Shown here: positions 1-13,439 of the stretch, in pieces
How positions within the stretch are numbered: the first letter of the stretch is position 1
Layout of the letters: each line of letters opens with the position of its first letter
Assembly: GCA_030549775.1 (NCBI GenBank)
Contig: CM060175.1
Coordinates: forward strand, 32,343,262 to 32,407,261
Source of the DNA: Tamarix chinensis
Taxonomy: Eukaryota > Streptophyta > Magnoliopsida > Caryophyllales > Tamaricaceae
Direction: 5' to 3'
DNA: 64,000 bases
Program-made: the position numbers and the translations under genes
The notes under the pieces: generated by a model
Seen by the model: only the letters and a program-made list of their open reading frames with translations
What the model was told of the DNA's origin: nothing
Database searches by the model: none

Positions 1-123
1 TAGCTAATAGACCGAAGGCTTGGTCCTTTCATGCAAGGGTAGGGATCAGGTAGCACCCCAAGAGTTTCATCAATAGGGCACCTGATTTTGATGAGTCTGG
101 TAAAGGTAGAATGCTAGGATGGT

Positions 124-3100
124 GTGATGATCAGTATGCTTACTATCTCTAGACTTTTTGTCTGTGTATTATTTGATTTTGACATTTTTCATTATTTTAT
201 AGCATCTTTTTTCATAACTAGAGCTCCTTTATCTCCTTCTTGTAGCATCTCCACTTCTGTTATTTTATCTTCCGAGGATATAATTGCATGCTCCAGTGCA
301 TATCTAAGGGTTCTAATGGTAGTGGAAGAGATAGTGTGTTCGTTGGATCTCATAGAGTTGGAGTAGTGGGATTTTAACATAATTTTTGGAATGGATATGT
401 TGGGAAGATACCAAGAAATAATAGACAGTACACAAGAATGTGTAGTGCTACAAAGACCAAAGGATGTCAGGTTATAATACCAAAAGTGTGAATCTAATCC
501 CTCTACAAAGATTTTGTTTGTGATCAAATTGATTAACTTCGTACATTTGGGTTATCCACTCTACTTGAGTAGTGTTAAAGTCACTGATGTAATTGGAACT
601 ATATTGGAACAGATAGCGGTAGTCTGTGTGTTTCCTGACCATTTACCTAAGTAAATCCTGAGAATGTCACTAATTTGAAAAGTTGAGTTCACCGTAGATG
701 TATTCACAGACAAAGACCTAGTTTCTAAGGCTTTATATAGGATGAGACCTGTGGAGATGAAGGAGCTCATGGCTTAGTTGAAAGAACTTTTGGAGAAAGG
801 CTATATCCATATAAGCATATCATTGTGGTGACTGCTAGTGTTGTTCCTAAAGAAGAAGGATGGTTGCTTGAGGCTATGTATAGACTATCGTGGGTTGAAC
901 CAAGTGAGTCAGTGACGATGAAGAAGCATTATCCTCTACCAAGGGTTAACGATCTACTCGATCAACTCAGGGGAGCCAACGTGTTATCGAAGATCGATCT
1001 TTGATCAAGCTACCATCAATTGAGGATAGCTAAACAGGATATTCCTAAGACTACTTTCCAAATAAGGTATGGCCAATATGAGCTCATAGTAATGCCCTTT
1101 GGACTCACTAATGCATCTATAGCTTTTATGTCTCTAATGAACTAGATCCTCTGTCCCTTCTAGGACTAGTTTATCGTAGTGTTTATCAATGGTAGTGTCA
1201 TCTACTCGTGCTATCGAGAGATGGATGAGCAGCACCAGAAGCAGACTTTGGCCTTGCTCAAATTACACCAACTCTATGCCTAGCTCTCGAAGTATGAAGT
1301 CTGGTTAGATCAAGTGGCTTTACCTGGTCATGTGATCTATAAAGATGGTATGGTAATGGATCCTACTAAGATCCAAGCTATTTTCAAGTAGTCAATGCCC
1401 ACTTCTATAAAGGAGGTGCACACTTTTCTAAGGTTTGCTAATTATTACCATAGGTTTGTGGTAACCTAACTTTTGAAGAAGGCTACACGTTTTCAGTTAT
1501 ATGAGAAGTGTGGTGAGGCTTTTGATGAGTTGAAAATCCATTTGAATTCAACCCTCGTGCTCACATTGCCAAGTGGGACTAATGGATTTGAAGTGTACAG
1601 TGCTACTTCTAAGCATGGAAGAGTGGTAGCTTATGCCTCATAATAACTGAAGCCACATGAATAGAACTACCAGATGCATGACCTGGAACTTGCAGCGGTA
1701 GTGTTCTCTCTCAATATTTAGAGGCACTATCTCTATAAAGTTCATTGTAATTTTTACACTAACCATAAGAGCCTCAAGTACATTTTCACTCAACTAGAGT
1801 TGAACTTAAGGCAACGCAGATGGTTGGAATCGATCAAGGGCTATGACCTAGCATTTACTTACCACAAGATAAAAGCTAATGTGGTGGTAGATGCACTTAG
1901 TCGGTAGATATCACATTCTTTGTCCATCATTGTATGTTAGAGCCTTTGTGTTAAGAGATTTGGAATATGGATATTAAACTGATCACAATAAGAAGTTTAT
2001 ATATAAGAATGAGCGCAATCACCATTAAACCTTCAATTTTTGAGGAGATCCAACCTAACCAAGGGGGTGATGTTAAGATCATGAGGATCTGGATCGATAT
2101 TGACTAAGGTAGAGCTGAAGGATTCTCGAACTATGAGGAAGGTAATATTTGATACCGTGGTATATAGCGTCTACCACAGGCATATGCAGAACTTAAGAAG
2201 AAGATCATTGAAGAAGGTTATTGCACTCCTTACTCTTTTCACCCTATATGAGACAAGTTGTATAATGATATAAAGAGGGTGTATTTCTTGCCTCGTATGA
2301 AGTAGGAAGTGGCAGAGTTTTCTACTCGATGTATGAACTATCAAAAGGTCAAGATCAGACACAAGAGACTGGCAAGACTAGTAAAACAATTTGAAATTCT
2401 TAAATGAAAGTGGGATAGTATATTAATGGACTTCATGGATGGTCTTCCAAAGAATCGCAATGGTTTCGATTCCATTATTGTAATTGTTGACCATTTAACA
2501 AAGTTAGTCATGTTTATACTAATGAAGTTAACATGGATCATGGAGTAATCAACCAATGCATACAGGAAGCATGTGATGAGACATAGAGTTCCTAGGGACA
2601 TCGTGTTCGATTGAGACTCCAACTTCTTGTTATACTTTTGGAAGAAATTATAAGTTGCCTTTGCAACTGAAGATAATTACTACTTTTCACCTAGCTACAG
2701 GTGGTCAGATTGGGAGAACCATTCAGACTCTACAATACATACTATGAGTGTGTGTGCTAAACTTTAGCAGAAGTTGGAAAGATCTTATGGACTTGATTGA
2801 GTTCTCCAATAATAAGAGTTATCATGTAAGAATGAATATGGCTCCTTTTTAAGACCTATATAGGAAGAAGTGTTTTAGTCCCTCATATTTGAACAACCTC
2901 AATGGGACACTCATGTTAGGAGTTGAGATGATTGAGGAGACGACGAGACACATTTTTTTGGTTTAATATCGGACGAGAGATACCTAGGACCTATAAAAGA
3001 GCTATATAGACCTACAGAGAAGCATTGATGGTTATGAGGTGGGTGATAGAGTCCTATTGAGGGTCTCTTCCACCAAAATTTTCATGAGATTCTATCAGAA

Positions 3101-3480
3101 GGGTAAGCTTAGTGTGTGGTACATTAGATTGTACAAGACTCTAGACTATGTTAGTGAAGTCACTTTTCATTTAGTTTTAACAATGGAGTTGTCTCAAGTG
3201 CACAACATCTTTCATGTATCTTAGCAATAGAAGTATGTAGTAGATCCTTCACACATTATCCGACTAGAGCTACTATAGCTTAATGAGTCTTTAACTTATG
3301 AGGAGCAACTGATGAGCATTTTGCACACCAAGATGAAAGCGATGCATACAAATACTATTTCTATAGTGAAATTTTTTTGGTCACGACACGGTACAGAGGA
3401 GGCTACTTAGGAGGCCGAGGAAGAAATTCAAACCAAGTATCTAGAACTATTTTCTTAGTTGTTATCATAAGTGTAGAACT
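124..3480 (+). pseudogene. Ty3/gypsy chromovirus pol remnant (PR-RT-RH-INT), element A
   Basis: This is a decayed polyprotein that once encoded protease, reverse transcriptase, RNase H and integrase. The protease active site reads LFDFD (about 170-185) where relatives have D-S-G-A, and FGMDMLGRYQ follows near 388. RT motifs CIDYRGLN (about 878-900) and [13 protein letters not shown] (about 1078-1115) are clear, but the catalytic FIDD box reads FING (about 1185). RNase H shows DLELAAVVFSLNI (about 1680) and [10 protein letters not shown] (about 1875-1905). Integrase remains run from about 2230 (PRMK then EVAEF), through DFMDGLPKNRNGFDSI (about 2430), to GDRVLLRVSSTK and a chromodomain-like EEAT-EAEEEI tail near 3390-3450. 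In the strand-transfer domain the catalytic Glu position reads Gly (IGRTIQTL). Many stops and frameshifts are present. The 5' part lies outside the window. The C-terminal organisation fits the Tekay/Del group (inference). Confidence 0.85.
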
Positions 3481-3590
3481 TCTCTTTTAAGGAGGTAGTA
3501 CCCTTCTTTCTTAACTTTGAATATGGTATATGTATGACCTTATGTGTAATGTGTGACTTGATTTTTATAGGCTTTAGGAACACAACCTCT

Positions 3591-3600
3591 TTAAGGGGGT
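3591..3600 (+). other. polypurine tract of element A
   Basis: The run TTAAGGGGGT lies five bases before the LTR start TGTAATACCCC. Plus-strand priming tracts of gypsy elements sit exactly here, so it fixes the 3' LTR boundary. Confidence 0.7.
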
Positions 3601-3605
3601 ACTAT

Positions 3606-5877
3606 TGTAATACCCCTCACTTTTGGGAAATGGATGGATGAGAATTTTTGTTTAAATTATGAAACTTTGATTCTAATTTAATGTTATGATTTGATTTGGA
3701 ATAAAATTTCATTTAAAATCATGTTGGATAAGGAAGTTTATTGAGTTTTAAAGGCAAAGAAATCTATCGGTCCCCTAAATTGATAGAATGGTTCATCGTT
3801 TTAGCCAAATTGGGTTCCTCTACCAAATCGATCAACTAGTTAGCAGAAACTAATAGATTGGTGGACAAACCATTGATTGGTATACCCAAATCTATCAAAT
3901 AGTTTGTTGAGCTAGCCTCATTTTTCAATTTGATTTTTCTTGAAAAGTCTACTACCATGAAATGGAACCTTAGTAACTCATGAAGTTTGTCTCTAAGAGC
4001 TTCCTAAAAAATTTTGATGATGCGTTTAACCCAAAATATTGGCTCAATTTGTTTTAGAGTTTAATTAAGACATATGAGGAAGAGAGCTGACCTCAACCTT
4101 TGTCTTCCTCCTCCTCTATCTTTTACCTGATTTTTTTATCGACGTATTTCGACCTTCCATGCCTTTCTCCCATTTATTCACTCATATATTACAATTCTTG
4201 CCTATTTGACTTGTGTTTTCTAAAGTCACCAATTGAGCTCATGAGACTAGGATAGGGAATCCTAGATAAATCTATCCATTCTGATCGAATTCAAATAATT
4301 ATATGTAGGATTTTGAGTTACCTTGGCAACAATTTGTGTTTCCCTTTGATTGGTTTGCAATGAATAATCCCAATCATCCCTATAGTTCACTTTCTTTCAG
4401 TAACCTAAATTCCGTAAGTTTTACTATCCCTTTCTTCTTCCACCTTTTGAGCACTTGCCAATTTATTTTTCATACACACTTGATCCTTTCTCTAGCCCAA
4501 TCATATTTCACTTGTTAAGCAACGTAGAGTTAGATTTTGGGAAGTGATTGAGTGGTCTAGATGAGTTTTTCTCTATTTTTGTCTCGGTTATATGTCCTTA
4601 TTCCCTTCAATTTTTTGTTTTGAAATTCGATGTATTTTTTCTATAATGTCAGAGTTAAGAAAGTGGCTTTTAAGATTTTATGAGTTCAAGATTTCACATA
4701 TTTAGAAATTCTGTTTTAAGGGGATTTAGCTTGCATCATGTAGGTAATTCTTCCTTTTAAAATGTTAGCATGTGTTCTTCTATGAAAGGAGATATATTTT
4801 GTTTGTCAATACATATTGGTATAAAGAAATGCAATTGAATGCATTATTTGCATGTTTAAATGAAATAAATTGAGAAAATATAATGAAAATGGATAAAATA
4901 GGCTATGATGATGTTATGGTGAGAAATGCATGATAATTTAGGTAGAAATATGTTCGTTGATGTTGATAAGTGTTGTAATTTTATTACAAATGATTTTCTT
5001 GTAAAAATGTGCATGAAATTTGTGAATTGGTGTTGTGTAGGGAAAACCCATTGACTTCGTTAGGTCAAGCAGATTGTCTAGTTCCTAGAATAGTCGAGTC
5101 GTTGGCCCAACCCATAGACTGGTATACCTTTAATGACCTTTTCTTACTCTTTAATTAAACCCATTGACTTATTTTGTAAAACCGATCAACTTTTCTATGA
5201 ATATTCTTTTGGTTTGCTCAAATAAATCATCCTGTTTAAAGAAAAAATGATCTAGTTGAGTTAAATATATTGGCTAGTCAACCAAATATGATAGACTTGT
5301 TAGGCTAGACCGATAAACTGGTTCGTCGAGTTTACTTTAGTTGCCTCTTTTTGGGTCAGTTATGCCTTGACACTATGATTGGTATTATTCTAAGGTTATT
5401 TAATGGATAAATTATAGAATCTACCATTATTATTGACCTAATTAAAAGATGAAATGGATCATGCGTTATGATACACCTTATGGGAAATGGAACGATAAAA
5501 TGGGCATTTCACTCATGAATAATAAGGGTAATTGAGAAAATTGTAATGGAGCTCAATTTAAACTACGGTATTTGTTTTAGGCCTCATGCTTCAAACCATG
5601 TTTTGTAATTCCATATCTTTAGTGTCTATTTTGTAATGATTTGATCGGAACCTGTTAGGGTCCTTTATTGTAAACATTTTGGAATTATTTCAATTAAATT
5701 GTTATTTGTACACTACTATTTTAGTTTTTTTGTTAGTTTAGCCTTATATCTAATATCTGGTAGGCAGTGGACATCTAGCCTTATATATGGTAGTAATATC
5801 ACATTTTTCTAATTTTTTTATGCTTCTGCATTATGTTTTAATGAAATTTTTTTCTAGTGAAAAATGGGGGTGCTATA
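3606..5877 (+). repeat. 3' LTR of element A
   Basis: It begins with TGTAATACCCC directly after the polypurine tract and ends near 5877 in GGGGGTGCTATA, a degraded form of the GGGGTGTTACA end seen on other LTRs here. The first 300 bp contain repeated short motifs built on ATCGATT and TTGGT. A TTTAGCCTTA motif near 5735 matches the terminal signature of other LTRs in the window. Length is about 2.27 kb. The partner 5' LTR is outside the window. Confidence 0.75.
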
Positions 5878-8453
5878 GATACATTAACCGATTTAACCAA
5901 ACCAATCGATTGGTTCTTAGAACAAGTGTCAATTAAGGGTGATTGATTGCTTGGTTCATCAATAGGGTGAAGGTTGATGACACCCTCATGTATCGATTGG
6001 CCAATGAAATAGATCAACTAGTTAGTGAGACCCATCAATTGCTTTTGGAAACCCATCAAATGGTCTCATCCAGCTTTTTTTTCTTACCTATTTCTTCCTA
6101 AATGTGATATTTTGAGTTTTCTCATGCTTGGATAATGACCTAAAATGCTAATAACTATAAATTTAGGTTGATTAATGGAGTTTAATTGATGTATTGAACT
6201 AATACGGGGAAAATTGGTCCTAGTTGACTATGTTGACCTTAGTATCACATTTTAGCTTTTCTCTTGACCATGGAGTAAATAAAGGATTAGAAGGCTAAAA
6301 AATGGATTCTTCCTATGGTTTGTATTTATGTATTCAATCAAAATTATGGATAATAGACCTCTAATGGTTGACATCATGCGCTAAAAATTTAAAAAATTAT
6401 AATTTAATTAACTTTACAAGAATAGAAGAAAATAATATGGACATATATGGTGGCCTTAAGTGGACCATATAGTACAAATAGTGACTTTCATGTTGACATT
6501 GACATTTATATATAAATATCCATAGTTAGGGTTAGACTCTGGCTAACCATAGATTAGACCTTTGTCTTTTGCCTTAGGGAATTAACTAGGAACACCCTTT
6601 AATTAATGGTAAGACTAGAGTTAAGAAATAAACTGTCTTTGACCTATATTTGAATTGTGAACAAAAGAGAAATAAATGAAAATTTAGTTTTGACTTGGAA
6701 ATTTATGGATGGTATTAATATTTTATAATTCCACCTTTTGGCATAATTCATCACATAAGGGGACGATCACTTGAAGATACTCTAAATGGGAACACTAGAT
6801 AATGTGAGCACCTTATATGGGTGCATTAAATTTAAATGGATTGTGATGTGATAGTTTTTAGGAATCTTTATATGATATTACATGCTGATCCAAAAATATA
6901 TTAGTCACTTAAAATGGAATGTGTATCATAATAGGTCTGAATTATTTGATCATCAATTAGCTACTGGAGGTTAGTTTTCCTTTGGGAGTTTTACCTTCTG
7001 ATACCTTTCCTACTCTAGACATAAATGATAAACTAGAGGGTATTTATTTTAATGGGTCTGGTCACCATAGGATGGCTATTTTAGCATGAGCTAGGACTTA
7101 TGTCTACTAAGTTACTTAGGCATTAGCAAGGAATTATGTCCACTAGGTTACCTTAGTAAGAGTGAAAAATTTATGTCCATTAGGTCCCCTTATTTCTCAA
7201 TAACTTGGGGTAAATAAATCTATGTCCACTTATTGCTCAATAATTTAGGGATAAATAATTCTAAATTCACTTATTTCTATGTTTAGATAATGCTCAATAA
7301 TTTTGTAAGGGAGTTCTATAATCACCGAATATAAAATAATAACAAGAATGAAATCTAAAGAGATATTAATTTCCTATATCCTATTTTATTCTTGATCATG
7401 ACATGGTTATTTTACTAACATGATACTTTCTTTGACCTCTAAGTACTTAAAGAGCTCATACCTCACTTAAGTTACTAATATGTTGTGTGACTCACATTTA
7501 CCTTTCTTAAATTTTATGTCAACGATATATTTCCCTTGAATGCTCCATTGATGTATGTTTTGGTATTCTTGTATATTTTCATAAATTATCGCATGATCTA
7601 TTGCTATTATAATCATGATCCACCTGTTGTAAAATCCGTGGTTGGAAGGTCATTTTTGTAATTCTAATTTCCCATTACCCTTAAACCTAAACTCTAAACA
7701 TTATTATATGGATAGCCTACATAATCCATGTTTCTTAAGAAGGTAATATGTTTATTATAATCTATATATCTTTGTATGCTAGTATGATTATGATGGAGCA
7801 TGTATGAGTGGATCTAAATTTGTCTTGTGTGACATGTATGATTCTACATGAATGACATAGTAAGAGAATCACATGTACATTTTGGTAGGTCCTACCATGA
7901 TAATGATATGTGGATCTTTATTTTACTATGATCTATATGATAGTGGTATATTGGTTTTCTTAGTATGTAGATAGGGCTTTTGTTGCAATCCCCTACTCAA
8001 TTTGATACAAAAGAGGTTTGGTGCAGGTTTCTTGAGTATGACTAGTCAATGGTCCATCCTTTTCCTAACATAGTTGGGCTGATGATCATAAGCATTCCTA
8101 AAGACTATCTTTTGTGTCCTAAAGTGACTAAGGCATTTCTCATCTAAGATTGATTTATTCCGATTAGATTTTCTTTCTATTATACCTTTATATGGATTCT
8201 AGCTTTATATAGCTTGGGTTGTAAACCTTCTTTTTTCCTATATCCAAATATTTTCTTGCACACTCTAGTTTTTCCTTGTATTTTATTTATTGGATACTTA
8301 GCCTTGTGTATAATGTGAGGTAGGTTGTGAGGCAGTTATCATGTGTTAGATTTTGTAGTAGTACCCAATTGTTTGTATAGTTTGGAATTATACTTTTTCT
8401 TTTGTAATGTTTTTAAATTAAAATTTTCGTTAGTGAGTAATTAGGGTGTTACA
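5878..8453 (+). repeat. Truncated older LTR (start missing)
   Basis: The stretch begins with ATCGATTGG/TTGGT-type sequence like that near the start of the neighbouring LTR but lacks the TGTAATACCCC start. It ends in TTAGGGTGTTACA at 8453, a typical LTR end. Near 7090-7260 several copies of a TTATGTCCACT-type motif recur. The simplest reading is an older related LTR into which element A inserted. No coding sequence was seen. Confidence 0.5.
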
Positions 8454-11180
8454 ATGATAATCCTTTCTAAACTAAGTCTTTCTCTTTAAGTGTTTAATGT
8501 CTAATTACATGAATATTATTATTCCTTGTAGGACTATGTTGTATAACACAAAAATCAAATGTACCAAAGACAACCATCACCACATAACAACATAATTATC
8601 AATGAAATTCTAAAGGACCCTAAGTGTCAGAACAATAAAGACAACATAACGTAGGGTCAGGCTTCATGCCTTAGCTTGAATAATTTCCAATTCATTCATT
8701 TCTATCCTTCTTTTAACAGTTTTCATAATTTATTCATTACTATTTTTAAGGTCAACTATAAGTTAACTAGAGGTTAACTAAGCTAATTTTTATCAATTAT
8801 TTACATTAAGGCATATTTCAGTCATACATGACCAAAATGCTCTCAATACCCTAATTACATTAAATGTAACCATTTATTTCCAAAATGTATTATAATCATC
8901 AATTTATAATAAAAATAATAAAACACAATAATCAAAAACATTTAAGCATGCATGTAAATCATTTGCATGATAATTGTCTATTTTACCCCTATACATAAAG
9001 TAAGCATGATTAGCAAATTAATACCTATACACTCATTTCTACCACGTATTTTATTTCATGTTAAATATACACAATAATTTAAAAGAATGATGAAATGAAT
9101 AAATCATGATATAAGAAAAGTTCACCTCTCTACCCCTAGTGCATGCAAACAAATAATCATCTAAAAATACCTTTCATCACGGTGAAGTGCTATCATGCAA
9201 TATATCAACATAACCTATAATGTTCAAGGGATGGAAAATAAAACTCAACATTTAACTAGAATGGCTTGGAAGGAGAAATACTAACCGAGACAAAACCCTT
9301 AGCATTGCATATTGTTATATCCACATTTAAATATTCCCACATGAATGAATTTCCATATTTAAATATATTTAAAAATACATTCATGTATATAAATTAACAA
9401 CATAATATCCTAATTTTTATTACTTAAAACTTGCACATAAATGCATAATATTATAATGCCTTACATTTTCTAACACAAAAAAAACACAGTTTGCATTATG
9501 ATAAAGTCTAATGTGCTTCTTACCCTAATAACATTTAGCATGCTTACACACAATTTTTATTATCTCATGAGTGATTGAGTTTACCTCTAGGCTATCACAA
9601 GGAAAAAAACACAACTAAAAACCCTTCTCTAAGGCCTCTCAATAATATCATAAACAAACAACACCCAAAATTACACATATTGGCAGTGATATGATAGAAT
9701 GAATGTTTAGCATAAATCATTTAATCTAAAGAGAAAGATAAAGGGATAACCAAAGAAACTGTTGGAACAACCAAGGGCTAGGAACATGGATGAATCAAAT
9801 TACCCTATCTCTTCAACTTGAAGAGTTCACACAAAGATAGATGAACTACATTAATCCTTTACTCACTAATAGAGGCACCAACTTATGTATTAAATCTAAC
9901 AAACAACTAACGATCAAGTTTTCATGGCTTAGTTGTGTTCAACATCATATTTTAAGGTGACGAGATGTCTAGTTGTTCATGATTCAAAAGTCTCTTAATG
10001 TGTAACATGCATGCAGAAAAGGAGGAACGACATTGATATCTCACATTATTGGTTATCTCTATGTTGAAGCTTATTCAAGGTAGTGGGTAAATTGAAAAAG
10101 GCTAGACTATGTTGGTTTGGCTTCATATTCATGGAGGTTTCTTGTTGTTTCTACAGTAAGCATAGATGACTATTGGGTCAAGTGTAAAAGATGCTCAGGA
10201 GTGGTGGTGGCATTAGTTCAATGTGAAAATGTGGTGATGGTTTTAAATGAAACACATTGTTAGTTCCTTAGGAGCATGGAACGCTAAAATAGTGGAAAAC
10301 ATTGAAGGGTGGTTTTCCTTACATTAGGGGACATAATGGTGATGGTTTCAAGTGACAATGCTTGGGTGGAGGGGTGTTTCACATATAAGGAAAAATGTTA
10401 GGAAGGCTAGTGTGAAGTAAAATCTTAGGGATAAAGGGATTCCATTAGCAACTAACAAGAAGGAAGATGAAGGAGGGATGATCTAGCTAGGCTAATTTAA
10501 GGTAGAAAATGAACAAAGGTGCAAGGTATCAATAGTGTGTGGAACAAAATAAAGTAGGAAGCTTAGGGATTTGGTGAGAAAGAACATAAGAAAAGGGAAT
10601 GGGAGATTTACATTGTTTTTATAGCATTGGTAGAGGATGAGTGTGAGGCTAGCTCAATATAGGAGATTTTTTGAAGTGTAGGGAGTAAGTAGGAGTGGAT
10701 GGAAGGATATAGTGCAGAAAGAAAAGAAATTAGGTGAGGGAGCTAGTTTTATGTAATCGAGCAAACAAAATATTGGGTGTAGAGGATGATAGAAAGATGC
10801 GTTTAGGAGTAAAATTTCATCACATGAGGAATAGGTGAAGAAGAAAGAAACTACGTGTAGTTAGATTTGGGATGTTCCTATATGAGGAAAAGAATACAAC
10901 TAGTTAGGCTTATTTTAGCCAAACAAAGTTGAAATTTTTTAGCTGTTGTTTTGCTTAGTTTGGGTTATGAATTAACTAGACAAAATGAATAAGAAAGGGG
11001 GAGCCATGTGAGATTAGAGGGTTGGATTTGAGGGATACAAAAAGCATTTAAGCTATTAATAATTACAAAAATTCTTCCTAATTTTTACTTCTTCAAATTT
11101 TAATTTGATACACTATATCTCTAAAAAAAAAGAATAATAATAGACATAATGATAAAATACCTAACATCGTAATAATTATA
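8454..11180 (-). repeat. Probable antisense LTR, strongly decayed
   Basis: No open frame of note. Around 8610-8660 the reverse complement resembles the stretch at about 5590-5680 in the LTR to the left (shared AGGGTCCTTT context). Around 10100-10700 it is G-rich with GGTGGTGG blocks and a TTTTTATAG, reminiscent of the promoter part of the clearer antisense LTR further right. Ends could not be placed, so this is a weak call. Confidence 0.3.
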
Positions 11181-11229
11181 AATTTATAATTATGGTTTCT
11201 ATATAAGGGATATAATAGGATGTCAAGCT

Positions 11230-12330
11230 GTCGATAGTGAAGGAATTGCACTAATTTCAACTCAATTTTAGAAATTCATCAAATCCTCAAGAGGAAATAT
11301 AACATATTCAAGAAAATCTAGATAAATTCATAATTCCTCACTATGAGAAAAAAAGCTTCCTAACTATGAACATTGCTTAAAGAAAGGTCATTTTATTTGT
11401 TATGGCTTTTACATTTTGAGAATAAATAACTCACCTAATCTGCTAAGAAAGAAAAACAAAGGAAATGAAACCCAATAAAGAATATGTAGAGATTATGATA
11501 ATGATGTGAAATATTTGAAGAGGAAGTAAGGAATATTTGGTTTATGGCTCTAGGAGATGAATATTCTACATAACCTTCATTTGCAAGCTTCAATGTTGAT
11601 GAAAATGATGAGGTGTTATATGATTTTCTTTACTCTTATGATGAGGTATTGTGTGTTTTGCTTGATGTTATATGTGAAACTAGAATATTAAAAGGATAAC
11701 ATGATAAATTTATATGGTTGCCTAAATAAAAAATATAATAATATTTAAGGGATATTACTCATCTTGAATAACACTTAAATCATGTTAAATATGATCATAT
11801 AGAAAATATTGATGAATTTGAATCTTATATGAATGATGTTTTTCTAGGTTATAAGGTGGTGATGTATAAACATGAGAGTAAAATAATTTACATTCAAGAT
11901 AAATGTGATATACTTATCAAGGTAGCCTACATCCTCATTAATGGTGAAGAAGGCTTAAGTTTGTTACTTGGGTGTTAAAGATATAATAAGAGCCATGAAA
12001 ACCTTGGTTATGGAGGTAAGAGTTTTATGAAGGGTAAAGCTCTAAAATGTATCTTTGTTAAAGCATATAAGGCCCATTAATTTTTTCCTTTTCCACCCAT
12101 TGTTTATCATTAGTGTGATAGAATTGGTTATATTATTTTTTCTTATAGAATCGGTGAAATTCCAACTATGCCCAAAAAGTTATGGGAAATTAAGGGAACC
12201 ACCATTTAAAGAAAAGTAGATAACCCCTAAGAACCCAATAAAATATAGGCATTTAAAGCACTTGGATGATTATTTTGTGTGGGGACGATAAGAAGAAGTA
12301 GGTCATATGTTTGGTAGAAAATGAAATTCA
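11230..12330 (+). pseudogene. SIRE/Maximus-like Ty1/copia gag remnant
   Basis: This is a decayed nucleocapsid-type gag. The motif WFMALGDE (about 11538-11561) corresponds to the (C/L)FMALEDE motif of SIRE gag. CDILIKVA follows near 11911, then GYGGKSFMKGKAL at 12006-12044 and a C-x-R-I-G-Y zinc-knuckle remnant at 12114. MPKKLWEIKGTTI (from about 12170) and NP-EPNKI match the tandem KKIWVPKG / GPNKIWVP blocks typical of that family. Stops and frame changes are scattered through it. No protease, integrase or RT of this element was found downstream, so it is an isolated fragment. The clade is assigned from recalled motifs. Confidence 0.65.
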
Positions 12331-13439
12331 AAGATCGCTCTACTTCTTGATGCCTTGAAAAGGTATGTGTACCATAATTAGTTAACTAAGTAGGTTATTC
12401 CTTTTCCTAAGTCCTCCATATCTATGCAAATATCAAAAAATTGTATAGATTAACATTTTTTAATCTAAAATTATAAAATGAATTATGCTTACACTAATCA
12501 TCTATTTGATTTTATCTCAAACTTGTCACTTATTTAATCCAAAATAAGTACCATAATTTGTAATATTAAATCAATAATGATATATCAACTATGATATTAG
12601 TGCTGATTCTTTTGTCCATTTGATTCCATAGTTATTTATACATGAATCATGCATTTGATGCTGAAAAACTAAGCTATAATCATGTTTGGATGGTTGTGAT
12701 AAGCTTTTATTTTATTCTAAATTAACCTACATGATTTGTCTTTAACATTTCTTTCAAGTATATTCTACAAGTTAAATTCCATAAATTGGTTGCTTTTCAT
12801 TCTTAAAATATGTGTTTCTCATAAGAGACTATTTAACTAGTGATATAACTAATTGATGTGTTAAAGAGACCAATTGATGTGTCCCCTACAAACCTATTGA
12901 TGGGTGATGAGTTTTTTCTCTTCAAAAGTAGGTAAAAATAGTTGATTGGTCTTATAAAAAAGTTGACTAGTTTGAAGTATTGTTGATGTGATTGTTAAAA
13001 TAACCATTTGGATCATAGAGGGTATACAAGTCCTTTTTCACTTAAAACAAACCCACACCCTCATTAGTTTTTCAAAAAATATTTTCCTATTCTCCCGTAG
13101 CTCTCAATCTCTATCATTCAAATATCATATTTTTTCATCAAATTCAACAAACAAGGGATTGCTAGGTTTGTTGAGAAAAATCAAATCAATTGCAAATATT
13201 TACTAAAGCTGCATTTCATCTCTAATCATTGAATCAAATGGTAAGGGTTTCAAAAAAAAAAGTCTTATTTAGGTTAATTTTATGTTACTAAGTGTTATTA
13301 TTAAATTGATTGAGTTTTCATTTTTGCTTTTATACTTTTATTTTAAGCGAACACAAATTTCTTAGTTTCATTCATAGTTTTTATTTCACCTAATTTAGAC
13401 TTACTTTGGCTAATTTCATCATCGCTGTGTTTTACCATC
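12331..13439. other. AT-rich stretch without recognisable gene
   Basis: Nothing coding is supported. Short repeats on GATGTGTTAA and TTGATGTG occur near 12845-12990, of the kind seen in LTR starts here. It may be LTR remnant of the copia fragment or of a gypsy element, but no TG/CA ends were found. Confidence 0.3.
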
